Assembly (NCBI RefSeq): GCF_029891575.1
Contig: NZ_JARZHF010000012.1
Coordinates: 90,105-154,104, forward strand
Length of the DNA stretch: 64,000 nt
Source of the DNA: Salipaludibacillus daqingensis
Lineage (GTDB): Bacteria; Bacillota; Bacilli; Bacillales; Salisediminibacteriaceae
Direction: 5' to 3'
Shown in pieces: positions 17,965 to 27,330 of the stretch; the stretch's first letter is position 1; each line of letters starts with the position of its first letter. Made by a program: the position numbers and the translations under genes. The notes under the pieces were generated by a model. It worked only from the letters and a program-made list of their open reading frames with translations, did no database searches and was not told the origin of the DNA.

Positions 17965-19572
17965 TTAATCTTTTAACAAATCCACTTTGATCGATTCGTT
18001 AAGCTCTTCTAGAGATGAGTGACCTTGAATCATAAGCGTTCCGCTAAGCTGATCCAGAGCGTTCGCATCCTCTTCTTCTCGTTCAAGACGGAAATAATGT
18101 TCGTGCGACATCACTCGAGGCTTGTCAAACTCATTGATAGCAAACGCCGCTTCCGGACCATAAATTGTCCCGCCCTCATCAATGACTTTCGGCATAACTG
18201 AACTTCCTCGTGTTTGATAACCTTCCACTTTGACATTCGCATTCAACTGGTCATAAACTCGATCTTGATCAATGTCCTCTTCCACCTGTAAGATTAATTC
18301 TCCATTTTGCTCTTCTGCTTTAATCAACGTGACTTCATTACCTAAATAAATGAACGATGTTGGTAATTCATTAATATGAAACGACACTTCTTTCATCTCA
18401 TCAAATGACCTCATTTCTTGCCCGAAATCAATTTCGAGTTGATCAAACGTTTCGAAGTAAATCGATTCAAAGGATACTGTTGCTGAAGAAAACTTGCTAT
18501 TATCTGCACTACTATATACACCTGGTCCAAACATTTCTTCTTCATAAAGTGTTCCGTTCACGTTAATCCCCGCTAGTGAAACAAAGTCCGTAACAAATTC
18601 TTGCTCTACTTCATTATTCAACTCAAATTCATAAACGAGTTGAGATGTCGTCGGACCAATAAGTAACTCTTGAAACTTAAACCGATGCCCATTCACTTCA
18701 TAGATCTCTCCATCCAAATCATATGTGCGAAGGGGATGCTTCGTAAGTGATACTTCAAACGACCACTCTCCTTCCACTTCTTCTGACTCATAAGAATATG
18801 GATCAATACTGCTCTCTTCATTGGTTGTTCCTTCTTCCGGTAGAAACTCTAGCTTTGTTAGTAAAAGGTCCATACTAGCTTTTTCCGTTTCAATTGGTCC
18901 AAAAGTAATCTTCCCTTGATTAAATCCTTCTTCTTCTTCATATAAATTCACATGACTGCCAAGCGAATTGTCATATTCTTCTTGTGATGGCCAGATCTCA
19001 TCTTCATTTTTAATATGAATCCCCTCTGAAAACACCGGAGACAATTGCCGGTCTCCTTCCAAATCTTTCACTTCATAATATACAACCGTTTGAATCTCAT
19101 CTGCAATCACATCAGTAATCGTCAAGCGAACGCCATTATGTTCAACAGACTCATTTAAGCGCTCACCGTAACCTGCTTCAATAACTCGGTCTCGAGCTTC
19201 CAGATCACTTTCAGTGACGTCCTGCCAAAAAGTAGAAAAATCGCGGAACCCATCTGTCGCAAAAGCTGTAGCTACAAGTAAAAAGCTAAATAGTGCAGCT
19301 ACTACACCTGCCCACCAACGCTTCACTCGTCCAGTCGTTTTAAAACCAGCTCTTTCATTCACATTTTCTTCAAGCCGAGAGAGCCACCCTGTTGGCACTT
19401 CTACTTCATCGTTCGTTCGTATGAGAATACCATGAACTTCTTTTAGCTCTTCCAATTCTTTTCGACAAAGAGGACACGTCTTAACGTGAGCTAAAACTTG
19501 ATTACGATTCGTTTCATCCAAAGTCTCATCGAGTACTTCCATCAGTTGCCACTGACACGTTTCACATTTCAT
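17965..19572 (-). CDS. zinc-finger anti-sigma factor with DUF4179-like extracytoplasmic domain
   Basis: This 535-residue membrane protein has an N-terminal cytoplasmic zinc-binding anti-sigma domain, with C3 and H29-x3-C33-x2-C36. One transmembrane helix lies at about 87-105. A long acidic extracytoplasmic part is of the DUF4179/DUF5643 kind, which is probably the sensor. The start is ATG 19572, 7 nt after GGAGG. The gene overlaps the end of the sigma gene by 11 bp, so the two are translationally coupled. In such pairs the anti-sigma holds the sigma factor at the membrane until a cell-envelope signal causes release or proteolysis. The signal is unknown. Confidence 0.85.
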   Translation of the reverse strand: MKCETCQWQLMEVLDETLDETNRNQVLAHVKTCPLCRKELEELKEVHGILIRTNDEVEVPTGWLSRLEENVNERAGFKTTGRVKRWWAGVVAALFSFLLVATAFATDGFRDFSTFWQDVTESDLEARDRVIEAGYGERLNESVEHNGVRLTITDVIADEIQTVVYYEVKDLEGDRQLSPVFSEGIHIKNEDEIWPSQEEYDNSLGSHVNLYEEEEGFNQGKITFGPIETEKASMDLLLTKLEFLPEEGTTNEESSIDPYSYESEEVEGEWSFEVSLTKHPLRTYDLDGEIYEVNGHRFKFQELLIGPTTSQLVYEFELNNEVEQEFVTDFVSLAGINVNGTLYEEEMFGPGVYSSADNSKFSSATVSFESIYFETFDQLEIDFGQEMRSFDEMKEVSFHINELPTSFIYLGNEVTLIKAEEQNGELILQVEEDIDQDRVYDQLNANVKVEGYQTRGSSVMPKVIDEGGTIYGPEAAFAINEFDKPRVMSHEHYFRLEREEEDANALDQLSGTLMIQGHSSLEELNESIKVDLLKD

Positions 19573-20095
19573 GTGATGACCTCCTTTCTTCTCTTGCACG
19601 TACCTGCTTTAAACTCCGGTGCACTCTTGTTTTGACAGTGCTTTCTTTCTCTTCAAACACTTCTGAAATTTCACGATAGGAAAAGCCAGCCATGTATTTC
19701 ATGACTATATACGTCCGATCTGGCTCGTCTATAGGACTCAACAGATCATCTATTTCTACTCTCCTCATTCCATGAGAGTCTTCAGCAGCTTCTTTATAAC
19801 CACTAAGAGGAACTGTTTTTTGATTTATACGGATCATTTGTTTGCATTCGTTTATAAAAATTCTGATAAGCCAAGTCTCAAAATAAACTGGCTCCTTTAA
19901 CTTGCTAATGTTATCGAATACCCTTAGAACAGTGTTTTGCAATGCATCTTCCACATCTTCTCCTCTTTTTAAATAGGTGTATCCTATACGGAAAAGCTTC
20001 TGTTCTCGTTGACTTAGCCATTCGAGCAGCAACTGCATCTTTTGCTTTTTTAACGCTTTTACAACTTTTCTTGTATCTATTTTATCTGCCTTCAT
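19562..20095 (-). CDS. ECF-type RNA polymerase sigma factor
   Basis: This 177-residue protein starts at ATG 20095, preceded by GGGGGGAG. A 196-residue reading is possible but lacks such a site. Region 2 is present (Y-L-K-R-G-E-D-V-E-D-A-L-Q-N-T-V-L-R-V, then E-T-W-L-I-R-I), and region 4 has the helix-turn-helix G-F-S-Y-R-E-I-S-E-V-F...S-T-V-K-T-R-V-H-R. The layout resembles SigV/SigM-type factors. It forms an operon with the overlapping anti-sigma gene and a candidate self-promoter lies upstream. The pair sits between yneB and ynzC, splitting the B. subtilis order. Confidence 0.88.
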   Translation of the reverse strand: MKADKIDTRKVVKALKKQKMQLLLEWLSQREQKLFRIGYTYLKRGEDVEDALQNTVLRVFDNISKLKEPVYFETWLIRIFINECKQMIRINQKTVPLSGYKEAAEDSHGMRRVEIDDLLSPIDEPDRTYIVMKYMAGFSYREISEVFEEKESTVKTRVHRSLKQVRAREERRSSHEM

Positions 20096-20122
20096 TTTTC
20101 TCCCCCCTTTTTCTCTAACTGT

Positions 20123-20151
20123 TAGATATTTTACAATTGCACTTCGTTTCA
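20123..20151 (-). promoter_or_regulatory. candidate ECF autoregulated promoter
   Basis: TGAAAC (20146-20151, minus strand) resembles the ECF -35 element. About 17 bp further on is TATCTA (20123-20128) as a possible -10. Autoregulation is usual for such operons. The -10 lacks the classical CGTC. Confidence 0.5.
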
Positions 20152-20397
20152 ATTATTTTTGATTAATATTTTTCACTTGTTTATGGATGATTATCTTTTA
20201 TAAAAAACTAGTTTCATTGCCTCATCGATTTTTCGTCCAATTTGATAAAGCAGTCCTATTCGAAAGTCCCGAAAAGTTTTGAAAAGCTTACGATATACTT
20301 ACATTTCGGTCTACTTTTTATTAACATAATTCATTTGAACTATCAATATTTGTTACAATTTTACCATATTTAACCTCTTATGTTTTTCATTTAACAA

Positions 20398-20435
20398 CAA
20401 AAAAACGCAAAGGTTTTTGTAAAAACCAATGCGTC
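20398..20435 (-). terminator. terminator of yneA-yneB
   Basis: On the minus strand ACGCATTGGTTTTT pairs with AAAACCTTTGCGT (one mismatch) and is followed by seven T residues. The rest of the 20.1-20.5 kb gap shows only the sigma promoter. Confidence 0.8.
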
Positions 20436-20505
20436 ATTTCAAGCTTCATATTATTTTGTCTCCCATAATACTAGAGGTTAACATCGTTTCGTAGCTCCAC
20501 TAATT

Positions 20506-21470
<965 letters not shown>

Positions 21471-21493
21471 ATTCCTTTCATCTCCTCAAATAA

Positions 21494-21505
21494 GAATGTT
21501 TGTTC
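21494..21505 (-). promoter_or_regulatory. third LexA-like box (downstream of the yneA promoter)
   Basis: GAATGTTTGTTC matches the G-A-A-C-N4-G-T-T-C core with one mismatch and lies just after the yneA transcription start region. Confidence 0.6.
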
Positions 21506-21510
21506 CCTTT

Positions 21511-21539
21511 ACTATACTTAGAACGAGTGTTCGTGTCAA
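21511..21539 (-). promoter_or_regulatory. yneA promoter with LexA box in the spacer
   Basis: On the minus strand TTGACA (21534-21539), a 17-bp spacer and TATAGT (21511-21516) form a near-consensus SigmaA promoter. The LexA box GAACGAGTGTTC occupies 21521-21532 inside the spacer, so bound LexA would exclude RNA polymerase. Confidence 0.9.
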
Positions 21540-21559
21540 GTGTTAAATAGAACGTTCGT

Positions 21560-21588
21560 TTGCGCAACTCGTGTTCTCATGGTATAAT
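21560..21588 (+). promoter_or_regulatory. lexA promoter with LexA box (autorepression)
   Basis: TTGCGC (21560-21565), a 17-bp spacer and a perfect TATAAT (21583-21588). CAACTCGTGTTC at 21565-21576 in the spacer is a LexA box with one mismatch in the left arm. Confidence 0.85.
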
Positions 21589-21689
21589 GTTCCTGTAAAT
21601 AAATAAGAATCTAAATCATGTCTATGTTGGACAAGCGTCTAATAGAACATTGAAGAGTATAAAAATAATGTGAAAAAGAGGTGTATCAT

Positions 21690-22313
21690 ATGACAAAAAT
21701 ATCTTCTCGTCAGCAATCCATTCTTGATTTTATTAAAGCGGAGGTGAAAGCAAAAGGATACCCACCTTCAGTAAGAGAAATCGGAGAAGCGGTTGGTCTT
21801 GCATCTAGCTCCACGGTTCACGGTCATCTTTCAAGACTAGAAAAAAAGGGATATATTCGCCGTGATCCAACAAAACCTCGTGCTATCGAAGTAATTGGAT
21901 TAGAAAACGGATCAAACGAAGTATCCGAAACACCTTATCTTCACATCCCAGTCATTGGTAAAGTAACGGCTGGTCAACCGATCACAGCGATCGAAAATGT
22001 AGAAGAATACTTACCACTACCTGCTAGTTTTGTGCAAGATGAGAATTCTTTCATTCTAGAAATCTCTGGAGACTCCATGATTGAAGCTGGGATCTTTGAT
22101 GGAGACTATGTCGTGGTCAAACAACAAAGTTCTGCAAACAATGGAGATATCGTCGTCGCCATGACAGAAGACGATGAAGCGACTGTGAAGCGATTCTTTA
22201 AAGAAGAAGACCATATTCGACTGCAACCAGAAAACTCTACACTCGATCCTATTATTTTGACAAATGTGCATATTTTAGGAAGAGTCATTGGTGTATTTCG
22301 CACTGTTCACTAA
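21690..22313 (+). CDS. lexA: SOS repressor LexA
   Basis: This 207-residue protein has an N-terminal winged helix-turn-helix (about 1-65) and a C-terminal self-cleaving peptidase domain. The cleavage bond is A94-G95 in V-T-A-G, and the catalytic pair is S129 (S-G-D-S-M) and K167 (A-T-V-K-R). All are intact. The ATG at 21690 is chosen over GTG 21681 because AGAGGTG is well placed for the ATG and overlaps the GTG. It is divergent from yneA-yneB and likely represses these genes, itself and the Y-family polymerase downstream, each of which has a visible LexA box. Confidence 0.97.
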   Translation: MTKISSRQQSILDFIKAEVKAKGYPPSVREIGEAVGLASSSTVHGHLSRLEKKGYIRRDPTKPRAIEVIGLENGSNEVSETPYLHIPVIGKVTAGQPITAIENVEEYLPLPASFVQDENSFILEISGDSMIEAGIFDGDYVVVKQQSSANNGDIVVAMTEDDEATVKRFFKEEDHIRLQPENSTLDPIILTNVHILGRVIGVFRTVH

Positions 22314-22321
22314 AATTTTTA

Positions 22322-22340
22322 AAGCGGGCAAATGCCCGTT
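22322..22340 (+). terminator. terminator of lexA
   Basis: CGGGCA pairs with TGCCCG and is followed by TTTTTCTTTTTT, 10 bp after the lexA stop. Confidence 0.9.
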
Positions 22341-22359
22341 TTTCTTTTTTTATAAAAAT

Positions 22360-22401
22360 AGAACAAACGTTCTTGTTATTTGCTTCTTTTTTCGTTATTC
22401 T
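22360..22401 (+). promoter_or_regulatory. LexA box and promoter of the Y-family polymerase operon
   Basis: A perfect-arm LexA box GAACAAACGTTC (22361-22372) directly abuts a promoter: TTGTTA (22373-22378), 17-bp spacer, TATTCT (22396-22401). Confidence 0.85.
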
Positions 22402-22425
22402 TAAGAGAAGAAGGAGTGAGACATC

Positions 22426-23658
22426 ATGAAAAAAGTCATTTTCTTAGTTGATATGCAGTCTTTTTATGCATCCGTGGAGAAGGCAAAACATCATCAAGAT
22501 ACCGATCGACCACTTGTTGTGTCGGGGGATCCAACACGGCGTTCCGGTGTCATCCTTGCTGCCTGCCCCCTTGCAAAACAGTATGGCATTCAAAATGGTG
22601 AACGTCTTTGGGAGGCCGAGCAAAAGTGCCCTAATCTCATCATGGTCCCGCCTCATATGCAAGAATACATTGATAATTCCCTTGTCATTACCGACATTCT
22701 AGAAAGTGTGACCGATCTCGTAGAACCTTATAGCATCGATGAGCAGTTCATGGATGTGACGCACTCGCAAAAGCTTTTTGGTGATCCTTATGATATTGCC
22801 AAACACATTCAACACGAAATTTACTCGAAGTTAAAAGTCGTCGCCCGCGTTGGCATAGGAGAAAACAAAGTACTTGCTAAAATGGCATGTGATAACTTTG
22901 CAAAAAAAAAGAAGGATGGGATTTTCCACTTAAAAAAAGAAGAGCTAGAAGAAACACTTTGGCCCTTGCCCATTGAAAAGCTGTTTCGAGCAGGCGGGAA
23001 AATGTCACGGCACTTGCGGAAACGAGCGATACGAACGATTGGCGAACTGGCACAAACGGACGTGAACAAAATCAAGCGAGTTTGGGGCATTCACGGTCAG
23101 GTCCTTTGGATGAATGCCCACGGCGTCGATTACTCTCCGATCTCTCTGTCATCAACAAACGGACAGAAGGGGATCGGTAACGGGATGACCCTCCCCCGTG
23201 ACTATAGTGAAAAAGCAGAAATCAAAGTCGTGTTGTTGGAACTTTGTGAAGAAGTTTGCCGAAGAGCGAGAATGGCTAGTGTCATGGGGGAAACCGTAAC
23301 TTTAGGTATTTCCGGAGCTAGTTATGACATTCGAACAGGCTTTCACCGGCAGCAAAAAATGTCAGATCCGACAAATATGACGATGGAAGTGTTTCATTAC
23401 GCTTGTCAACTCTTGGATAAATTTTGGGATGAAGAGCCAATTCGACGACTGCACATCTCTTTAAGTAGCTTAATGAGCGACCAAACGGTTCAACTGAATT
23501 TATTTCAACAAGATCGCGCCCAGTCAATAAACTTAGGCTACACAACCGATGAAATCACAAACAAATACGGCAAAACTGCCGTTATGCGTGCAGCGTCATT
23601 GTTACCTGCAAGCCAAGTGAAAGAACGTTCTGCTAAAATTGGAGGGCACTACAAATGA
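22426..23658 (+). CDS. Y-family translesion DNA polymerase (UvrX/YqjW, PolY2-like)
   Basis: This 410-residue enzyme carries out error-prone synthesis past DNA lesions. The palm motif D-M-Q-S-F-Y-A-S-V-E is at 9-18 and the catalytic S-I-D-E at about 104-107. A little-finger domain follows, then a beta-clamp-binding peptide Q-L-N-L-F near residue 365. It resembles the UvrX/YqjW branch more than PolY1/DinB: it begins M-K-K-V-I-F-L-V-D-M-Q-S, and a YolD-like gene overlaps its end, as yqjX does with yqjW in B. subtilis. A LexA box overlaps the promoter, so it is SOS-induced. Confidence 0.92.
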   Translation: MKKVIFLVDMQSFYASVEKAKHHQDTDRPLVVSGDPTRRSGVILAACPLAKQYGIQNGERLWEAEQKCPNLIMVPPHMQEYIDNSLVITDILESVTDLVEPYSIDEQFMDVTHSQKLFGDPYDIAKHIQHEIYSKLKVVARVGIGENKVLAKMACDNFAKKKKDGIFHLKKEELEETLWPLPIEKLFRAGGKMSRHLRKRAIRTIGELAQTDVNKIKRVWGIHGQVLWMNAHGVDYSPISLSSTNGQKGIGNGMTLPRDYSEKAEIKVVLLELCEEVCRRARMASVMGETVTLGISGASYDIRTGFHRQQKMSDPTNMTMEVFHYACQLLDKFWDEEPIRRLHISLSSLMSDQTVQLNLFQQDRAQSINLGYTTDEITNKYGKTAVMRAASLLPASQVKERSAKIGGHYK

Positions 23659-23981
23659 GCGATTATTTAAAGCGTGGAAACCTCATGTGGGAAGGGAGTC
23701 GAATGATGCTTCCTGAACATATTCAAGCATTACGTCAACGGAGAAAACGAGCAGAGCAAGATGCTCCCCCTTCGCTCACAGAAGATGATTTAACCGAACT
23801 TGGAATCGTTGCAATGGACTCCCTTCATTACGCGCTAGAAGTTAAAATTGTTTATTGGCAAGATGGTGCTAACATAGAAATCATTGGAATTATCGATTAC
23901 ATGGACCACCAGCTAAAACGATTAAAGATCAATGGCGAGTGGATAAGTGTCAACGCATTAAAACAAATCGAAAAAATTTAA
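23655..23981 (+). CDS. YolD-like protein
   Basis: This 108-residue protein overlaps the polymerase gene by 4 bp (ATGA). It has the YolD features R-G-N-L-M-W-E-G-S-R-M-M-L-P-E-H near the start, followed by a beta-rich region with I-x-G-I-I-D-Y-M-D. YolD-like proteins are found beside Y-family polymerases in Bacilli and in phages such as SPbeta and may act as a modulating subunit, as UmuD' does with UmuC; that role is inferred from context. Transcribed with the polymerase under LexA. Confidence 0.88.
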   Translation: MSDYLKRGNLMWEGSRMMLPEHIQALRQRRKRAEQDAPPSLTEDDLTELGIVAMDSLHYALEVKIVYWQDGANIEIIGIIDYMDHQLKRLKINGEWISVNALKQIEKI

Positions 23982-24006
23982 AAGTTATTGAGATTAAGCC
24001 AAAAAA

Positions 24007-24037
24007 GACCGCTAGTGTTTTAAACACTAACGGTCCA
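24007..24037 (-). terminator. terminator of the Asn/Asp-rich lipoprotein gene, copy 1
   Basis: GACCGCTAGTGTTT pairs with AAACACTAACGGTC around one base and is followed on the minus strand by TTTTTT. It may also serve the convergent yolD gene. A diverged copy is at 28318-28346. Confidence 0.85.
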
Positions 24038-24127
24038 TATTTTGATTTCTATTATTAAGGGGGAAATAGAAGAATCAAAGAAAAGTTAAATCTATTTAAA
24101 AGCTTAAAAATTTAAGCTGTGTAACAA

Positions 24128-24424
24128 TTACATATTTTCGTCGTTATCATTAAACTCGTCATTGTCCATTTCATCATCATAATCATTGTTATCGTCAAGA
24201 TCATTGTTCATGCCATCATTCTCATCTTCAAAATCGTTATTCATGCCATCATTATTATCGAAATTATTTTCTTCATTGAAATCTGTTTCGTTATTTTCGA
24301 TATTATTTCCGCCATTTAAGCCATTGTTTTCTTCAAAGCCGTCATTTTCATTATCTCCACATGCTGCAAGAATACCTAGTGATAACACTGCAGATGCTGC
24401 TGTTAATAGTGCTTTCTTTTTCAT
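24128..24424 (-). CDS. Asn/Asp/Glu-rich lipoprotein, copy 1
   Basis: This 98-residue protein has a type II signal peptide with lipobox L-A-A-C at 19-22. The mature part is almost entirely Asn, Asp, Glu, Gly and Met in imperfect repeats such as N-N-D-G-M-N-N-D and is very acidic. Such composition suggests a disordered, perhaps divalent-cation-binding surface peptide, but the function is unknown. GGAGG precedes the ATG at 24424. A paralogous, frameshifted copy lies 4.3 kb away (28441-28696); the two flank the gerP cluster. Confidence 0.75.
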   Translation of the reverse strand: MKKKALLTAASAVLSLGILAACGDNENDGFEENNGLNGGNNIENNETDFNEENNFDNNDGMNNDFEDENDGMNNDLDDNNDYDDEMDNDEFNDNDENM

Positions 24425-24825
24425 GTTACATTCCTCCTGTGATTTTAAAAAATTAAGCTAAACAATCAATTTAGCAATCTTACTACTGCATCTATTTCAC
24501 TTCCGTAGTCTTTCAAAACATAATAGAGCCACTTTAGAGAATTCTCCATATTCGAAGAGATTATTTAACAATGATTACGTTATTATTTCATGGTTCATCA
24601 CTTTAAGTGCCAATGGTTTCCATTTTAATCCACTTATATGTGGAAATAGATTAGCTTTAGAGTATAGAGAAAAATTGAGGAAGAGCGTATGAACATTTTT
24701 TGTGTTCTAGCGATATATATTGTATTATATAAGATGAAGAAAAAGGACGCTAATTAGTGATTTTTCAGTTTTAAGCATACAGAAGAGAGCTATTGAAAAC
24801 GCTCAATAGCCCAAAACTTCCTTAA

Positions 24826-25385
24826 TTAAGAAGAAACTTTTCTCTTTTGAAAAAATTCATCAACTAGCCACTACTTAATAAAAACAGCTTTTAAAATATA
24901 TATTGGAAAAGAATAAATGTACTCCCAATTATCTAATTTTTATATTCCAATCCAAACCGTTAAAGGTTCGAAAACAAATGTAAAAATAGCGGACATAATC
25001 ATATTAGCAATGATAAATTTTTTCCATGTCACAAAATATTGATACAAAAACATATGAGCCACGATAATAATACCTAAATCAATCAGAAGCAATTTAGGTA
25101 AAATATGAACTAGGTGATACTGATACGACCAAAGTTGTACCTCTATTCCAATATCATCTAAAAAACAACGAGAATGGATAATAGTGCTCCGAAAAGCAAT
25201 ATTTGGACTATTCTATTTTTATCAACAAATCGCCACCAAATAAACCAAGGAAAGATAAGCACTGCTAAAAGTAAAAACCATTGAAAAGTGAATAATTCAT
25301 GATTCAACCATTTATCCAATCTCATTTCAAAAAGTTTTTCGTAAAGTTGTTGTATTTCCTCATGGGTAGGGTAAGTTTGAGACAT
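24826..25385 (-). pseudogene. CBO0543-like membrane protein gene, disrupted
   Basis: An intact 5' part from ATG 25385 (residues T-Y-P-T-H-E-E to L-S-I-L-V-V-F) carries W-F-I-W-W-R-F-V-D-K and stops at TAG about 25158. Losing one T from a T-run there shifts the frame. The next frame continues the family pattern: L-D-D-I-G-I-E, L-W-S-Y, H-M-F-L-Y-Q-Y-F-V-T-W-K-K-F, F-V-F-E-P-L. It is then broken by TAA and later TAG stops before Y-S-F-P-I-Y and W-L-V. The reconstructed length, about 185 codons, fits this multi-helix membrane family of spore-formers. Three independent lesions make decay more likely than a read error. Confidence 0.7.
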
Positions 25386-25513
25386 TATCACATATCCTTT
25401 TACAATTATCATCTGCTATTTCCACGCATTTTTTAAAGTTTTATTTATGGTGCCCCAAAAGACCATTTCCATTCCTATTACCTATAGGGTGTTTTCACAA
25501 TAAAAACCAAAAC

Positions 25514-25550
25514 AAAGCCAGAACCTTTTAGATTAATAAGTTCTGGCTTT
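25514..25550 (-). terminator. terminator of the gerP/hsp20 gene group
   Basis: AAAGCCAGAAC pairs perfectly with GTTCTGGCTTT, and the minus strand continues GTTTTGG; located 25 bp after the hsp20 stop. Confidence 0.8.
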
Positions 25551-25574
25551 ATTTTATGAAAATATTAAATTTGG

Positions 25575-26003
25575 TTAATCTTCATCTCGGACCGTAACAC
25601 CATGAGTGCTTTTATTATCAGGAATGAGTCGATATAAATGGACCGTCAGGATGCCACGTTGATAAGAGGCATCCTTTTTATCCTGCCGTACCCTAAATGG
25701 TAATTCCATCACACGTTTAAATTCCCCTTGATAAATTTCTTCATGATTCAATCGAAATCCGTTATAGTCAAGATTTAAGTTTCCTCTCACTTCTAATGTT
25801 CTATCATTTATCGTGAGATGAATATCCTCTACTTTTTTGATTCCTGGCAAAAAAACAGCACATATGATTTCATTTTCTGATTCATATACATTAGCTCTTG
25901 GCTGTTGAACCATGCCATTAAAAAAGCTATTAAAATTCCCTAAAAAGTCATCTTCAAAAAATTTTTTTAACGGAGAATTCCATTCATGTGAGTAATAATC
26001 CAT
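25575..26003 (-). CDS. Hsp20/alpha-crystallin family protein
   Basis: The protein has 142 residues from ATG 26003. The central alpha-crystallin domain runs from R-A-N-V-Y-E-S-E-N-E-I to G-I-L-T-V-H-L, and F-L-P-G-I-K-K-V-E-D-I-H-L is the usual A-x-x-x-G-x-x-x-x-x-I strand. Small heat shock proteins hold unfolded clients; some Bacillus members are spore-coat proteins such as CotM and CotP. It occupies the slot after gerPE where gerPF is found in B. subtilis, so co-expression in the mother cell during coat assembly is likely. Confidence 0.82.
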   Translation of the reverse strand: MDYYSHEWNSPLKKFFEDDFLGNFNSFFNGMVQQPRANVYESENEIICAVFLPGIKKVEDIHLTINDRTLEVRGNLNLDYNGFRLNHEEIYQGEFKRVMELPFRVRQDKKDASYQRGILTVHLYRLIPDNKSTHGVTVRDED

Positions 26004-26050
26004 CTTTATCACCACTTTTGATTTATATTTATCGAACGTCTATTTACCTA

Positions 26051-26479
26051 TTAAAGAGATTCTTTATTATTATTGACATTTGTTAATGGAAAATTAGTTA
26101 GGTTATTAGCCATCCTCCCTTCTAACTGTCTAATATGTTTTATTCTAGATTCAGCATCAATTGTTTTCGTAGAACCGATATGAGAAATTCCAGATCCAGA
26201 GAGGGTTGTTATGTCTATATTATTAACTTTGATAGCAGATGTTTGATTGTACTTAACAACATGGACAGATTCATCAACCACTGGTTTTGGAATGGGGTCT
26301 GTAAATATAGGATAATACTTGAAGTTTCCTTCATCTCCATAAAATAATTCGTATTCACGTTGCACCGCTAACACTTTTGTGCGAGGTTTCATAAACCGAG
26401 AGTCACCAATTTCAAAAACAGAATTATTAGATACATTAATAACATCGATATTTTTTACGACAGATGTTCTTTTATACAT
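26051..26479 (-). CDS. gerPE: spore germination protein GerPE
   Basis: This 142-residue protein begins M-Y-K-R-T-S-V-V-K-N-I-D-V-I-N-V-S-N-N-S-V-F-x-I-G-D and has a later repeat-like strand with N-N-I-D-I-T-T-L-S-G-S-G-I-S-H-I-G. GerP proteins are coat-associated and help germinants reach receptors in the inner membrane. Fifth gene of the gerPABCDE run, 15 bp after gerPD. Confidence 0.9.
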   Translation of the reverse strand: MYKRTSVVKNIDVINVSNNSVFEIGDSRFMKPRTKVLAVQREYELFYGDEGNFKYYPIFTDPIPKPVVDESVHVVKYNQTSAIKVNNIDITTLSGSGISHIGSTKTIDAESRIKHIRQLEGRMANNLTNFPLTNVNNNKESL

Positions 26480-26493
26480 ATTGTCACTACTCC

Positions 26494-26670
26494 TTAAGAG
26501 CGAGCTAGTGGAACAAAAGGTCCGATAATTAACGATTCTGGTGGTGTATCAAATACGGAAGATAAAGAAATCGAGTCCGCATCACCAACTAAAAATATAG
26601 ATGAACTCGATACACCCAAAATACGAATATTGTCCACGCATACTTGTTTATTAACAACAGTAAAATTCAT
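26494..26670 (-). CDS. gerPD: spore germination protein GerPD
   Basis: This 58-residue protein starts at ATG 26670, one base after the gerPC stop, suggesting coupled translation; a longer reading from 26733 would overlap gerPC. The pattern V-V-N-x-x-V-C-V-D-N-I, S-S-S-S-I-F-L-V-G-D-A and D-T-P-P-E-S-L-I-I-G-P-F-V-P-L is characteristic of GerPD. Confidence 0.92.
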   Translation of the reverse strand: MNFTVVNKQVCVDNIRILGVSSSSIFLVGDADSISLSSVFDTPPESLIIGPFVPLARS

Positions 26671-26671
26671 G

Positions 26672-27295
26672 TTAAGATTCGTTCTCCTTTCTCGGTAGCT
26701 GTTTAAGAAATTCTTCATACGTTTTGTGCACATCTTCTTTTATTTTCCTTATCGCCATTTCTTTCATTTTTACTAATTCTTCTTGTTTGAGATTATTTAA
26801 GTCCAGTTGACTTAAATAGTAACGGACTCGATTATCAACTTGTTTTCTTATATCCTCCATAATATATTGACGATAATGGTTATCTATTTGGTAATTATTT
26901 TGATTCTCAATGAAACGGATATCTCGATAACATTCTTCATTCAAGTATTCATGGATCTGTTCTTGAATTTCTTCAAAAAACGCAGATTCTTGCTGCTGAT
27001 TTCGAGGAATATTTAAATCATGCTGATTAACGGAGAAATCTTCTACGGAACTCTCCCCCCCATTATTCGGCGTGATCCCGATATTTAATGTTCCCTCTAG
27101 CTTCTCTACTTTTAATTGGTCAAATTTATACTCGATTTTCTCGATATTTGACGTTTGTTTTTCTTTTAAACGGTTAATTTCGTTTTGGAGTTGGTGAATT
27201 GTTTCTTCTAGTTGAGACACTCTTTCGTGTTGTGTATTTAAGTGTCCATAGATTTGGTGAAAGTGTTGCATCATATTAGAATGGTTATAATTCAT
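26672..27295 (-). CDS. gerPC: spore germination protein GerPC
   Basis: This 207-residue protein has an N-terminal coiled coil (about 18-60, Q-L-E-E-T-I-H-Q-L-Q-N-E-I) and then the GerPC core with K-V-E-K-L-E-G-T-L-N-I-G-I-T-P. It is the largest member of the cluster and, in crystal studies of the family, a scaffold-like protein. It lies between gerPB and gerPD on the same strand. GGAGG precedes the ATG. Confidence 0.92.
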   Translation of the reverse strand: MNYNHSNMMQHFHQIYGHLNTQHERVSQLEETIHQLQNEINRLKEKQTSNIEKIEYKFDQLKVEKLEGTLNIGITPNNGGESSVEDFSVNQHDLNIPRNQQQESAFFEEIQEQIHEYLNEECYRDIRFIENQNNYQIDNHYRQYIMEDIRKQVDNRVRYYLSQLDLNNLKQEELVKMKEMAIRKIKEDVHKTYEEFLKQLPRKENES

Positions 27296-27330
27296 TCAAC
27301 CTCCTCCTAGAAGACATCATTTTTTCTTTA

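Larger units (their letters stand above)
24004..24745 (-). repeat. direct duplication, copy 1 (lipoprotein locus)
   Basis: The terminator, 3' region, lipoprotein gene and upstream region resemble 28315-28925 in order and orientation. Examples are the shared 3' stretch around AAGGGGGAAATA, the conserved upstream element around GAGAATTCTC (24537-24546 here, 28812-28821 there), and a distal TTTTTGTG(T/C)TCTA. Copy 1 has about 100 extra bp in the upstream part. Confidence 0.8.

Noticed and set aside
24826..25160. Stops in the CBO0543-like gene as possible recoding
   Set aside because: The in-frame stops are TAA and TAG, not TGA, and a frameshift is also present, so decay is simpler than Sec or Pyl insertion.
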